In this document: piece after piece, positions 1 through 8,529 of the stretch
How positions within the stretch are numbered: the first letter of the stretch is position 1
How the letters are laid out: every line of letters begins with the position of its first letter
Source of the DNA: Pseudomonas oryzihabitans
GTDB taxonomy: Bacteria; Pseudomonadota; Gammaproteobacteria; Pseudomonadales; Pseudomonadaceae
NCBI RefSeq assembly: GCF_007665395.1
Contig: NZ_VDND01000002.1
Coordinates: 248,001-312,000, forward strand
Direction of reading: 5' to 3'
DNA: 64,000 nucleotides
Position numbers and translations under genes: made by a program
The notes under the pieces: generated by a model
What the model was told of the DNA's origin: nothing
The model's input: the letters and a program-made list of their open reading frames with translations, nothing else
The model's database searches: none

Positions 1-1758
1 CACCTCTACCAGGCGCGGCAACTGGGCTTTCCGCTGGTGGAAGGCCAGGACCTCACGGTGCGCAACGCCTGCCTCTACCTGAAGACCCTGAGTGGTCTCA
101 GGCGCGTCCATGCGGTGTTCCGCCGCCTGGACGACGATTTCTGCGACCCGTTGGAGCTGCGCACCGACTCGGCGCTGGGCGTGCCCGGCCTGCTGGAGGC
201 GGTGCGCCAGGGCAACGTCATCATGGCCAATGCCCTGGGCAGCGGCCTGCTGGAGTCGCCCGGGCTGCTGGGCTTCCTGCCGGGGGTGTGCCAGGCGCTG
301 CTGGGCGAGTCCCTGACGCTGCCCGCCGTCGCCACCTGGTGGTGCGGCGAGACGCCGGTACGGGAGGAGGCGCTGGCGCGGCTGGGCGAGCTGGTGATCA
401 AGCCGGCCTATCCTTCCCAGCGCTTCGAACCGGTGTTCGGCAAGGCGCTGGATGCCGGGGAGCAGGCCGCCCTGCGCGAGCGCATCGCGGCCCGGCCCCA
501 CGCCTATGTCGCCCAGGAACGCATCCAGCTGTCGCGGGCGCCGGTCTGGCAGGGCGGCAGCCTGCAGTCGCGGGCCATCGGCATGCGCGTCTACGCGGTG
601 GCCAGCGAAGGCGGCTACTGGGTGATGCCCGGCGGCCTGACCCGCGTCGCCCATGAGGGCGCCGAGGTGGTTTCCATGCAGCGCGGCGGGTCGAGCAAGG
701 ACACCTGGGTGCTGGGGGGCGGCCGCAGCGCGACCGAGGTGCCGAGCGCCCGGGTCCTGGGGGTGCGCGATCTGGTGCGCAAGGATCCCTTCCTGCCGTC
801 GCGTACTGCCGAGAATCTGTTCTGGTACGGCCGCTACAGCGAGCGTTGCGAGGATGCCGCGCGGCTGCTGCGCATCGTGCTCAGCCGCTACCTGGACGCC
901 GACGACCAGGGCCCGGCGGTGCAGGCCGCCGTCGAGCTGGCCATGGCCCTGGAGTTGCTGCCGGAGGAGGGGACCCTCGCCGAGCAGCTCCACGCGGCTC
1001 TCGGCCCGGGTGAATTCCCCAGTGGCCTGGGGGCCAACCTACAACGCCTGCACTGGGCCGCGGCCCAGGTGCGCGGGCGGCTGTCGCCGGAGAACTGGCG
1101 CGCCGTGCGCGAGGTGGAGCGCGAGGCGCGTGGCCTGGGTCAGGTGGGCAGCGAGCCGGGTGAGGCGCTGCAAAGCCTCAACCGCCTGGTGATGGCGCTG
1201 GCGGCGGTGGCCGGCTTCACCTTCGACGACATGACCCACGACGAGAGCTGGCGCTTCCTGATGATCGGCCGGCGCATCGAGCGGGTGCAATTCCTCGCCG
1301 GCAGCGTGGCGCACTTCCTCGAAGGCGGCGCCACCTGGGATGCGGCCGGATTGGAATGGCTGCTGGAGCTGGGCAACAGCATCATCACCTACCGCTCGCG
1401 CTACCAGGCGGCGCCCCAGCTGATCCCGGTGCTGGACCTGCTGATGCTGCACGAGCACAACCCCTATTCGATCCGCTTCCAGCTGCACGCGCTGATCAAC
1501 GCGGTGGAGCATCTGGAGCGCTACCACGGGCTGCCGCGCGATCCGGCGCTGAACGACGCCTATGACCGGCTGCGCCGCTTCGACCTTGGCACCCTGGAAA
1601 GCACCCTGTTCGGCGACGTCGGCCGGATCGAGGTGCAACAGGGCCTGGCGCGCCTGCTGCGGCAGATCGCCGACGCCAGCGGCCAGCTGTCCGAGCGGGT
1701 CATCTATCGCTGCTTCGCCCATGTCGACGCCGTGAGCCAGCGAACGGTATCCATGTGA
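1..1758 (+). CDS. Circularly permuted ATP-grasp / alpha-E fusion protein (5' end missing)
   Basis: The frame is open from base 1, so the gene begins to the left of the window; 585 codons are visible. The first ~255 residues match the C-terminal half of a circularly permuted ATP-grasp protein (DUF404/DUF407 type), with YVAQERIQLSRAPVW and a glycine-rich GGLTRVA segment. From about base 790 an alpha-E (DUF403) helical domain starts with LPSRTAENLFWYGRYSER and runs to the stop. In many bacteria these are two adjacent genes; here they are fused. ATP-grasp proteins of this group are predicted amide or peptide ligases, but no substrate is established. The stop codon shares its last base with the ATG of the transglutaminase-like gene, so the two are probably translationally coupled. 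Confidence 0.9.
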   Translation, partial: HLYQARQLGFPLVEGQDLTVRNACLYLKTLSGLRRVHAVFRRLDDDFCDPLELRTDSALGVPGLLEAVRQGNVIMANALGSGLLESPGLLGFLPGVCQALLGESLTLPAVATWWCGETPVREEALARLGELVIKPAYPSQRFEPVFGKALDAGEQAALRERIAARPHAYVAQERIQLSRAPVWQGGSLQSRAIGMRVYAVASEGGYWVMPGGLTRVAHEGAEVVSMQRGGSSKDTWVLGGGRSATEVPSARVLGVRDLVRKDPFLPSRTAENLFWYGRYSERCEDAARLLRIVLSRYLDADDQGPAVQAAVELAMALELLPEEGTLAEQLHAALGPGEFPSGLGANLQRLHWAAAQVRGRLSPENWRAVREVEREARGLGQVGSEPGEALQSLNRLVMALAAVAGFTFDDMTHDESWRFLMIGRRIERVQFLAGSVAHFLEGGATWDAAGLEWLLELGNSIITYRSRYQAAPQLIPVLDLLMLHEHNPYSIRFQLHALINAVEHLERYHGLPRDPALNDAYDRLRRFDLGTLESTLFGDVGRIEVQQGLARLLRQIADASGQLSERVIYRCFAHVDAVSQRTVSM

Positions 1759-2639
1759 TGAACCAGGTCCGCTATCGCATCCAGCACGACACCCACTATC
1801 GCTACGAGGCCCCGGTGTCGCTGTCGCAGCAACTGCTGCACCTGTTGCCGCGCGACTGCGCCTGGCAACGCTGCCTGTCCCGGCAACTGGCCATCCTGCC
1901 CGCGCCGACCCAGCGCCAGGACGCCACCGATGCCTTCGGCAATCCGCTGACGCGACTGGCCTTCGAGCGGCCGCACGACGAACTCTACGTGGGCACCGAC
2001 CTGGAGGTGGAGGTGGATTCCCGCGCCGGGTTGCGCCTGGAGGACTCGCCGGCCTGGGAAGCGGTGCGTGATGGCCTGCGCTATCCCGCCGCCACCGTGG
2101 CGCTGGATGTCCATCACTTCCGCTTCGAGTCGCCCGCGGTACCCATCGACCGGATCTTCGGACGCTTCGCCGCGGATTGCTTTCCGGCAGGCCGACCGCT
2201 GCTGCTGGGTTGCCGGGCGCTGATGGAGAAGATCCATCGCGAATTCCGCTTCGATGCCACCGCCACCCAGGTGGCGACGCCGCTGCGCGAGGTACTCGAG
2301 CACCGCCACGGTGTCTGCCAGGACTTCGCCCACCTGATGCTGGCCTGTCTGCGCGGCCTGGGCCTGGTGGCACGCTACGTCAGTGGCTACCTGCTGACCC
2401 GGCCGCCGCCCGGCAAGCCGCGACTCATCGGCGCCGACGCCTCCCACGCCTGGGTCAGCGTGCACTGCCCGGTACTCGGCTGGGTCGACTTCGACCCCAC
2501 CAACGACGTCCTTCCCGACCTCGAACACATCACCCTGGCCTGGGGCCGCGACTTCACCGACGTTTCGCCACTGCGCGGGGTGATCCTCGGTGGCGGTCAC
2601 CACGACCCCGAGGTGGAGGTGACGGTGACGCCGCTGTAA
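1758..2639 (+). CDS. Transglutaminase-like cysteine protease family protein
   Basis: A 293-residue protein with an N-terminal transglutaminase-associated beta domain (about residues 1-85) and a transglutaminase core. The catalytic triad is readable: Cys187 in HGVCQDFAH, His230 in ASHAWVSV and Asp246 in DFDPTND. I prefer the ATG at 1758 because it overlaps the upstream TGA by one base; a GTG at 1755 is the alternative. Families of this type occur next to ATP-grasp and alpha-E genes and are thought to cleave or exchange the amide bonds that the ATP-grasp partner makes, but the product is unknown. No signal peptide is evident, so a cytoplasmic location is likely. Confidence 0.9.
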   Translation: MNQVRYRIQHDTHYRYEAPVSLSQQLLHLLPRDCAWQRCLSRQLAILPAPTQRQDATDAFGNPLTRLAFERPHDELYVGTDLEVEVDSRAGLRLEDSPAWEAVRDGLRYPAATVALDVHHFRFESPAVPIDRIFGRFAADCFPAGRPLLLGCRALMEKIHREFRFDATATQVATPLREVLEHRHGVCQDFAHLMLACLRGLGLVARYVSGYLLTRPPPGKPRLIGADASHAWVSVHCPVLGWVDFDPTNDVLPDLEHITLAWGRDFTDVSPLRGVILGGGHHDPEVEVTVTPL

Positions 2640-2666
2640 CTCGTTCTTCTGGAAAGGATTCCACTC

Positions 2667-3017
2667 ATGAGCCGCGACAAATGGCTGAATATTCCGCTCC
2701 GTAGTTCTCGCTCCTCCATCCTCAGCTCAACCGTTCTGCAGTTCATGGCGCTGTCCCTGGTGATAGGCCGGCCCGAGACGCCGGAGGCTTGGCTTTACCT
2801 GCTGATAGTCGGGCTTCCTCTGACTTGGCTTGCCCTTGGCTTTTCGAGCGGCCTGGATGCCTGGCAACGTCGCTGCCGCTACAGCTTCGCGCCCTGGGTG
2901 GTCTGGTTCGTGCGGCTGGCACTGATCACGGCGATCTTCCAGGCCGAGGTGCTGGTGCGGCCGGGTACCTCGTGGTTGTGGCAACAGCTCGGTCGCGGCT
3001 GGTCCGGCGTAGTCTGA
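2667..3017 (+). CDS. Small hypothetical membrane protein
   Basis: A 116-residue protein that I do not recognise. It has three hydrophobic stretches that could span the membrane: about residues 20-35 (LQFMALSLVIG), 42-60 (WLYLLIVGLPLTWLALGF) and 78-95 (VVWFVRLALITAIFQAEV). A GGAAAGGA ribosome-binding site lies 8-9 bases before the ATG. It follows the transglutaminase-like gene by 27 bp on the same strand and may be its last operon partner, or an independent gene. Codon choice looks less biased to G/C than in the two upstream genes. No enzymatic motif is visible. Confidence 0.65.
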   Translation: MSRDKWLNIPLRSSRSSILSSTVLQFMALSLVIGRPETPEAWLYLLIVGLPLTWLALGFSSGLDAWQRRCRYSFAPWVVWFVRLALITAIFQAEVLVRPGTSWLWQQLGRGWSGVV

Positions 3018-3123
3018 ACGCGCTTTCGCGCGGCAAATCGCGTGGGTGGTCTGGTCTCAGCGGCTCTGCCTTCGGCTTTCCGGCCAGACAGGCCAAGGCA
3101 GCGGCTTGACGAGCAACTGGCTC

Positions 3124-3152
3124 TTGATTAAATGTATATACATGACTATAAA
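3124..3152 (+). promoter_or_regulatory. hutH promoter with HutC-type operator in the spacer
   Basis: TTGATT (3124-3129) and TATAAA (3147-3152) are separated by exactly 17 bp, a good sigma-70 match. The spacer contains the perfect 12-bp palindrome ATGTATATACAT (3132-3143). This resembles the TGTATATACA core known for HutC, the GntR-family repressor of histidine use in Pseudomonas. Repressor bound there would block RNA polymerase; urocanate is the known inducer of HutC. No hutC gene lies in this window. The predicted transcript start near 3159 leaves a leader of about 185 nt before hutH, and 3018-3345 shows no other gene. Confidence 0.7.
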
Positions 3153-3345
3153 AGCTCACCCTGACCCTCGGCCTGGCAGTAAGCCTACCTAGTGAGTTCG
3201 TCAGCCTTGCTATGTCGAGGCGAGGCTAGCCGGGGCGGCCTGCCAGGCTCTGGCTGCCGGCACCGCCAGGGGGTACGACTGAACACCAAAGACAGCGTCT
3301 CCACGGGACGTGAGCCTGCCCCTGATCGGCAAAGGAGTCTGATCG

Positions 3346-4878
3346 ATGAATGCCCTGACCCTGAATCCCGGCACTCTGGACCTGGCCCAGCTGCGCCAGG
3401 CCTACCAGCAGCCGCTGCAGGTCACCCTGGACCCGGCCGCCTATGCCGCCATCGATGCCAGCGTGGCCTGTGTGGAAAGCATCCTGGCCGAAGGCCGGAC
3501 CGCCTATGGCATCAACACCGGTTTCGGCCTGCTGGCCTCGACGCGGATCGCGCCGGCGGACCTCGAGAAGCTGCAACGCTCCCTGGTGCTGTCCCATGCC
3601 GCGGGCGTGGGCGAGGCGCTGGACGATGACCTGGTACGGCTGATCATGCTGCTCAAGGTCAACAGCCTGGCCCGGGGCTTTTCCGCCATCCGCCGCCAGG
3701 TGGTGGAGGCCCTGATCGCCCTGATCAATGCCGAGGTCTATCCGCACATTCCGCTCAAGGGCTCGGTGGGCGCCTCGGGTGACCTTGCGCCCCTCGCCCA
3801 TATGTCGCTGGTTCTGATCGGCGAGAGCAAGGCGCGTCATCGCGGGGAGTGGCTGCCCGCCAGCGAGGCGCTGGCGGTGGCCGGGCTGGCACCCCTGACC
3901 CTGGCGGCCAAGGAAGGCCTGGCCCTGCTCAACGGTACTCAGGTCTCCACTGCCTACGCCCTGCGCGGGCTGTTCGAGACCGAGGACCTGTTCGCCGCGG
4001 CCACGGTCTGCGGTGGCCTGAGCGTCGAGGCCATGCTCGGCTCGCGGGCGCCCTTCGACGCGCGCATCCATGCGGCGCGTGGCCAGCGTGGCCAGATCGA
4101 CGTGGCCGCCGCCTATCGCGCCCTGCTCACCACTAGCAGCGAGATCTCCCAGTCCCATGCCCAGTGCGACAAGGTCCAGGATCCCTATTCGTTGCGCTGC
4201 CAGCCGCAGGTCATGGGGGCCTGCCTGACCCAGCTGCGCCAGGCCGCGGAGGTGCTGGAGATCGAGGCCAACGCCGTTTCCGACAACCCCCTGGTGTTCG
4301 CGGCGGAGGGTGACGTCATCTCCGGCGGTAACTTCCACGCCGAACCGGTGGCCATGGCCGCCGACAACCTGGCGCTGGCCCTGGCCGAGATCGGCGCGCT
4401 ATCCGAGCGCCGCATCTCGCTGATGATGGACCGGCACATGTCCCAGCTGCCGCCCTTCCTGGTGGAGAACGGCGGGGTCAATTCCGGCTTCATGATCGCC
4501 CAGGTCACCGCCGCGGCCCTGGCCAGCGACAACAAAGCGCTGGCGCATCCGGCCAGCGTCGACAGCCTGCCCACCTCGGCCAATCAGGAAGACCACGTGT
4601 CCATGGCGCCCAATGCCGGCAAGCGGCTCTGGGCCATGGCCGACAATGTGCGCGGTATTCTCGCCATCGAGTGGCTGGGTGCCTGCCAGGGGCTGGACTT
4701 CCGCCATGGCCTCAAGAGCTCGGCCGGCCTCGAGAGGGCGCGCAGCCTGCTCCGCGCCCAGGTGCCCTATTACCAGGAAGACCGCTTTTTCGCCCCCGAT
4801 ATCGAGGCGGCCAGCGAGCTGCTGGCCAGTGGCTGCCTGAACGAGCTGGTGGGCGCGGATCTGCTGCCCAGCCTCTGA
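3346..4878 (+). CDS. hutH: Histidine ammonia-lyase
   Basis: Converts L-histidine to trans-urocanate and ammonia, the first step of histidine degradation, in the cytoplasm. The 510-residue protein has the Ala143-Ser144-Gly145 triplet (within [11 protein letters not shown]) that cyclises into the MIO electrophile, plus YGINTGFG near residue 54 and the late [10 protein letters not shown] segment typical of HutH rather than plant-type PAL. An AAAGGAG ribosome-binding site sits about 9 bases before the ATG. The gene stands alone: no hutU, hutI, hutG or transporter is next to it, so it is either a separately placed hutH or a second copy. The HutC-like operator upstream supports control by histidine/urocanate. 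Confidence 0.95.
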   Translation: MNALTLNPGTLDLAQLRQAYQQPLQVTLDPAAYAAIDASVACVESILAEGRTAYGINTGFGLLASTRIAPADLEKLQRSLVLSHAAGVGEALDDDLVRLIMLLKVNSLARGFSAIRRQVVEALIALINAEVYPHIPLKGSVGASGDLAPLAHMSLVLIGESKARHRGEWLPASEALAVAGLAPLTLAAKEGLALLNGTQVSTAYALRGLFETEDLFAAATVCGGLSVEAMLGSRAPFDARIHAARGQRGQIDVAAAYRALLTTSSEISQSHAQCDKVQDPYSLRCQPQVMGACLTQLRQAAEVLEIEANAVSDNPLVFAAEGDVISGGNFHAEPVAMAADNLALALAEIGALSERRISLMMDRHMSQLPPFLVENGGVNSGFMIAQVTAAALASDNKALAHPASVDSLPTSANQEDHVSMAPNAGKRLWAMADNVRGILAIEWLGACQGLDFRHGLKSSAGLERARSLLRAQVPYYQEDRFFAPDIEAASELLASGCLNELVGADLLPSL

Positions 4879-4886
4879 GGGGCATA

Positions 4887-4913
4887 GGGTCCGCCGTCGC
4901 TGGCGGCGGACCC
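4887..4913. terminator. Hairpin between convergent hutH and azoR
   Basis: GGGTCCGCC (4887-4895) pairs perfectly with GGCGGACCC (4905-4913) around a 9-base loop, between two convergent genes 40 bp apart. There is no clear T run on either side, so its efficiency as an intrinsic terminator is uncertain. Confidence 0.55.
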
Positions 4914-4918
4914 CCGGC

Positions 4919-5527
4919 TCAGAGCTTGGCCGCCAGGGCCACGGCTTCCCCGCTGGCCTGATCGCGCGCGGCCTGATCGACGTCGGGACCGAACAGCGTC
5001 TTTTCCAGCACCACGGTGTGCATCCGATCGATACCGACCATCTCGCACCAGGTGCGCAGGTAGGACTCCTGGTGTTCCAGTCGATCCAGGGCCGCGCCGC
5101 GGGCCGCGATCACCAGCGCCTGGCGTCCGCCGAGCAGGCCGTTGAGGCCGCGCTCGTCGAAGGTGAACAGCAGGTCCTTCTGGCTGACCACATCGAACAG
5201 CTGCTTGAGCTTGTAGGGGATGCCGAAATTCCAGCAAGGCACGCCGAACAGCAGCACATCGGCCGCGGTGAAGCGCTGCGCCAGCTCTTTGATCTGGCGC
5301 CAGGCCTGCGCCTGGTCGGGGCTCAGCGACTGGCCCTGGATGCCGGCGTACTTGGCCTCCAGCACGGCGCCGTCGAATTCCGGCAGGTCGCAATGCCAGA
5401 CATCGAGGGTATCCACTTCGCCATCCGGATGCTTGCCTTGCCAGGCCTGGATGAAGGCGTTGGCGACTTCCAGGGAGGCGGAGCGATCCTGACGGGGCGA
5501 ACCTATTACGTGCAGCAGACGGGGCAT
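4919..5527 (-). CDS. azoR: FMN-dependent NADH-azoreductase / quinone reductase (AcpD/AzoR family)
   Basis: A 202-residue flavodoxin-fold oxidoreductase that uses NADH and FMN to reduce azo dyes and quinones by two electrons. The N-terminus HVIGSPRQDRSASLEVANAF is the FMN phosphate-binding loop, and PCWNFGIPYKLKQLFD matches the PxxNFxIPxxLK signature of the family. Length is normal for AzoR. The ATG is preceded by AAGGAT at a suitable distance. It is convergent with hutH, with a hairpin between them, and no obvious operon partner lies upstream: 5528-5885 is a repeat patch. Pseudomonas genomes often have several paralogues, so the exact one is unknown. Confidence 0.88.
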   Translation of the reverse strand: MPRLLHVIGSPRQDRSASLEVANAFIQAWQGKHPDGEVDTLDVWHCDLPEFDGAVLEAKYAGIQGQSLSPDQAQAWRQIKELAQRFTAADVLLFGVPCWNFGIPYKLKQLFDVVSQKDLLFTFDERGLNGLLGGRQALVIAARGAALDRLEHQESYLRTWCEMVGIDRMHTVVLEKTLFGPDVDQAARDQASGEAVALAAKL

Positions 5528-5654
5528 GGGCGGATCCTTGGATGATGAGGATTGCGATAACTATAAGCGCAAGGATCCTGCTCGTCAGCTGGGCGGAGGA
5601 CGTGCCGATGGATGGTCTGGGATGGGGTTCTCGCCCGGGTTGTCTGGAGGAGAG

Positions 5655-5867
5655 CGACCCTCACCCCGGCCCTCTCCCTGGGGGAGAGGGGGAACAGGAG
5701 CAAGCGTGAAGTTCCGTAGGTTGGGCTGAGCCCCGCGAAGCCCAACACTCAGCGGCTAGCTTCCGTGCCGGCGCGACCCTCACCCCGGCCCTCTCCCAGA
5801 GAGAGAGGAGGCCAGTCGGAGCGAGCGGGTCGCTTCCGGAGATTGGGCTGAGCCCGCGAAGCCCAAC
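5655..5867. repeat. Mosaic intergenic repeats (two element types, two copies each)
   Basis: Two copies of a CTCACCCCGGCCCTCTCCC hairpin element (5655-5690 and 5773-5808) alternate with two copies of an element in which GTTGGGCT and AGCCCAAC arms face each other (5716-5746 and 5842-5867). The first type recurs inverted in the tandem array at 29369-29852, and the second recurs there and at 34703-34740. They fill the 358 bp between azoR and the PepSY gene, where I see no gene. Confidence 0.8.
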
Positions 5868-5885
5868 AGCCACGCCACGACCGCT

Positions 5886-7259
5886 TCAGGCCGAGCCGGC
5901 TTCCGCGCGCAAGGCCGGGCGTCGCAGGCCGAGCAGGGCGTCCACCAGCAGGAACAGCAGCAGGCTGCCGCCCAATACCGGCAGGCAAAGGCCGAGCGCC
6001 AGGGCCACCACAGGTACCAGCAGCCGCGGCAACGGAGCCAGCCGGCGCCAGAGGGCGACCAGGCCGGGTTGCGCTGGGTCCCGGGCGGGGCGGCGGCGCC
6101 ACCAGAGCAGATAGCCCCAGCTTGTCATCAGCAGCAGGCCCAGAGCGATGGCCACCAGCACCAGCTGGTTGGCCAGGCCGAATAGCACGCCCATATGGGC
6201 ATCGATCCCCCAGCGGGTCAGCTTGGCCGGCAGCGAGTACTGGGCGAAATGCACCTGGTCGACCACTCTTAGGCTGGCCGGATCGATGGATACGGCGTCC
6301 ACCTGGGTCGGCCAGCGACGGTCGATTTCGTTTACCGTCCAGGCCTTGTCGGCGCTGCGCGCCGGGCGGATTTCCAGCTTGCCTGCGGTGATGCCCGCCG
6401 CGCGGGCGCTGGCCAGTACCCGGTCGAAGGTGGCGGGATCTAGCGGCGCGGCCTGGGTCACGGCGCCATGGCCGTGATGATCCGCGTGTTCGTCGTGAGT
6501 CATGGCCGGCAGGGCGGCGGCGCCCAGCGTGGTCTTCACGCTCGGGGTGGACCAACCGTAGTGGGCGCGCAGGATACCGATGTTGTCGCCGGCATAGCGC
6601 GACCAGGTCAGGCCGGTGGCCGAGAGGAACAGCAGCCCCGCCAGCAGCCAGACCCCGGTACTGGCATGCAGGCCGCGCAACCCTCGTGCCGGACGGTGCT
6701 GGCGGCGGCGTACCAGCCAGAGCGTGAGCCCGCCGAGGGCAGCGATCCACAGCCAGGAGGCGGCCAGCTCGCTGTAGAGGCGACCAGGCTCGCCCAGCAG
6801 CAGGCTGCGGTGGAACTGATCGATGAAGGTGCGCAGCGGCAGGATGCCGCTGGTGCCATAGACGGTCAGGTCGCCACGCAGCTCGCCAGTCACGGGGTCG
6901 ACGAAGAGCGCGCGGTGGGCCGATTCACCCAGGGATGGATCGTTGAACATCACCCGGGTGGTGTCCCCCGCGGCTGGCGCTGGACGGACCGCACCCAAGG
7001 TCAGGGCCGGGCCGACCGCCGTTTGGGCGCTGCGGATCTGCTCGGCCAGCGGCAGGGGGTCGCCGCGACTGGGGGTGTACAACGCCTCGGCATAGAGGCG
7101 CGCCTCGAGTTGCGGCGTGAGGGCGTAGAGCAGGCCGCTGGCGGCGGCCACCAGCAGGAAGGGACCGACGAACAGGCCGATCAAGAAGTGCAGCCGTGCC
7201 AGCAAGTGCAGCAGCGGTCCCGGCGCTGGGGCGGCCGGAGTAGAGGGGTGCGAAGTCAT
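5886..7259 (-). CDS. PepSY-associated membrane protein (PiuB-like)
   Basis: A 457-residue inner-membrane protein. I start it at the ATG for MTSHPSTPAAP, because the longer frame upstream has an unnatural composition and overlaps the next gene. Helix 1 (LHFLIGLFVGPFLLVAAASGLLYAL) is followed by a PepSY-like periplasmic domain, further helices near LWIAALGGLTLWLV, a His-rich loop (HDEHADHHGHG), and three C-terminal helices. Proteins of this type occur with siderophore receptors and copper genes and are suspected reductases or metal-handling proteins, without a proven reaction. The DUF2946-like gene upstream on the same strand is likely in the same operon. Confidence 0.8.
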   Translation of the reverse strand: MTSHPSTPAAPAPGPLLHLLARLHFLIGLFVGPFLLVAAASGLLYALTPQLEARLYAEALYTPSRGDPLPLAEQIRSAQTAVGPALTLGAVRPAPAAGDTTRVMFNDPSLGESAHRALFVDPVTGELRGDLTVYGTSGILPLRTFIDQFHRSLLLGEPGRLYSELAASWLWIAALGGLTLWLVRRRQHRPARGLRGLHASTGVWLLAGLLFLSATGLTWSRYAGDNIGILRAHYGWSTPSVKTTLGAAALPAMTHDEHADHHGHGAVTQAAPLDPATFDRVLASARAAGITAGKLEIRPARSADKAWTVNEIDRRWPTQVDAVSIDPASLRVVDQVHFAQYSLPAKLTRWGIDAHMGVLFGLANQLVLVAIALGLLLMTSWGYLLWWRRRPARDPAQPGLVALWRRLAPLPRLLVPVVALALGLCLPVLGGSLLLFLLVDALLGLRRPALRAEAGSA

Positions 7260-7348
7260 AGCGTTCACCACGGAGCGACACGCGGCCGAAGGCTGGCCGC
7301 GCGCAGGATTACGGAAAAAGAGGACAGCAGCTTTCCGTGACCGGGGTG

Positions 7349-7756
7349 TCAGGGGGCCTGGGGGTGAAGGGCGCAGCGCCAGGCGCGGCGTGGCGGTGGC
7401 AGGGCGCCCTGGTGACGGCGGCGATGGGGATCGCCGGGGCGCAGCAGCCAGCGCAGCACGATGGCCAGCAAGGTGGCCAGGAACAGGGTGGCGGCGAACA
7501 CGCAATCGCCGGTAGGCGACAGGGTGGTCACGCTGCCGCCCGGCAGGCCGGCGTGCATGCCCGCCATGTCGCCCAGGGAGCCCTGGGGCTGGGCGTCGTG
7601 ATGATGCGCGTGCGCCTGGAGGGCAGGGGAAGGGACCGGCTGGGTGAAGCGGGCCAGCATCTGGCCGTGCCCCAGGGCGCAGACGAGTCCGTTCAGCAGG
7701 ATGCAGGCGAGCAGCATCCAGGCGAGCGAAGCGCGCGGGGAACGGACGGTTTTCAT
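7349..7756 (-). CDS. DUF2946-like small membrane protein
   Basis: A 135-residue protein starting MKTVRSPRASLAWMLL. It has one hydrophobic segment at the N-terminus (ACILLNGLVCALGHG), a His-rich middle (AHAHHHDAQ), a conserved Cys in GDCVFAATLFLATLLAIVL and a basic tail. The pattern fits DUF2946, whose genes accompany PepSY proteins and TonB receptors and are suspected of copper or iron handling; no function is proven. It lies 89 bp upstream of the PepSY gene on the same strand. A longer start at 7774 is possible but less typical. Confidence 0.65.
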   Translation of the reverse strand: MKTVRSPRASLAWMLLACILLNGLVCALGHGQMLARFTQPVPSPALQAHAHHHDAQPQGSLGDMAGMHAGLPGGSVTTLSPTGDCVFAATLFLATLLAIVLRWLLRPGDPHRRRHQGALPPPRRAWRCALHPQAP

Positions 7757-7870
7757 GACCGGGAACTGTATCATCGTCGCGGGCGGCGCACAGCCCGAGC
7801 GGACGGGATCGGCGGCGGCCTGCGCCGAAATGTCGCGCTGCCCTGACGAGCAGACGCACGAGAAAGGCTC

Positions 7871-8389
7871 ATGAACGACACCTCAGCCATCACCCTGGAT
7901 CGACTGACCTCAGCCGCTGACGACGTCACCGCCTTCCTGCTGGCCAGCGCACGCGAGCTGTTCGCCGGGCGGCTCGATCCCACACGGGTCCCTGCGGATC
8001 TGGCCGGTTTCGCCGAGCACTATGGCCAGGGGCGCGGCTGCCTGCTGATCGCCCGGAACAGCGCTGGCGATCCCGTCGGCAGTATCGCCTACCGCCCCTA
8101 TGACCGGCGTTTTCCGCTGTTGCCCTATCCGGGCGAACGGGTGGTCGAGGTGGTCCGCCTGTTCGTGCGTCCGCCGTACCGTCGCCACGGCCTGGCGCGG
8201 CGGCTGTTTCGCGAATTGCTGGCGCAGACCGGGCGCGAGGGCGTAGAGCGCCTCTATCTGCACACCCATCCCTTCCTGCCCGGCGCCGAGGCCTTCTGGA
8301 TCGCCGAGGGCTTCCGGGTGGTCGAGCGGGAGACCGCCTTGCCTTGGCAGACCATCCATCTGGATCGGCAGCTGGCGAACGCGCCGTGA
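7871..8389 (+). CDS. GNAT-family N-acetyltransferase
   Basis: A 172-residue protein of the GCN5-related acetyltransferase fold. Motif A is visible as VVRLFVRPPYRRHGLARRLF (about residues 97-116), where the R-x-x-G-x-A loop binds the pyrophosphate of acetyl-CoA. It is followed by YLHTHPFLPGAEAFWIAEGF, the usual motif B region with an F/Y at the end of the last strands. The substrate cannot be told from sequence. It is divergent from the DUF2946-like gene and ends 140 bp before the convergent cobF. The start is an ATG preceded by GAGAAAGG. Confidence 0.85.
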   Translation: MNDTSAITLDRLTSAADDVTAFLLASARELFAGRLDPTRVPADLAGFAEHYGQGRGCLLIARNSAGDPVGSIAYRPYDRRFPLLPYPGERVVEVVRLFVRPPYRRHGLARRLFRELLAQTGREGVERLYLHTHPFLPGAEAFWIAEGFRVVERETALPWQTIHLDRQLANAP

Positions 8390-8529
8390 GGCGTCAAACC
8401 CTGTTCGAAGGCGAAGAGGCCTGAAGAAGCGGACCGGGCTCGCGAACGAGTTGGCTAGGGGTAAGGGAGCACTGCGATCGGGCCGCCCACCGCCGTTTGC
8501 CCGCCGGGCAGCAGCCCTTGGCGGGGCTC

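Noticed and set aside
7260..7859. N-terminal extension of the PepSY protein by 200 residues
   Set aside because: The extension is Arg/Pro-rich and covers the DUF2946-like gene; MTSHPSTP gives the normal family start.
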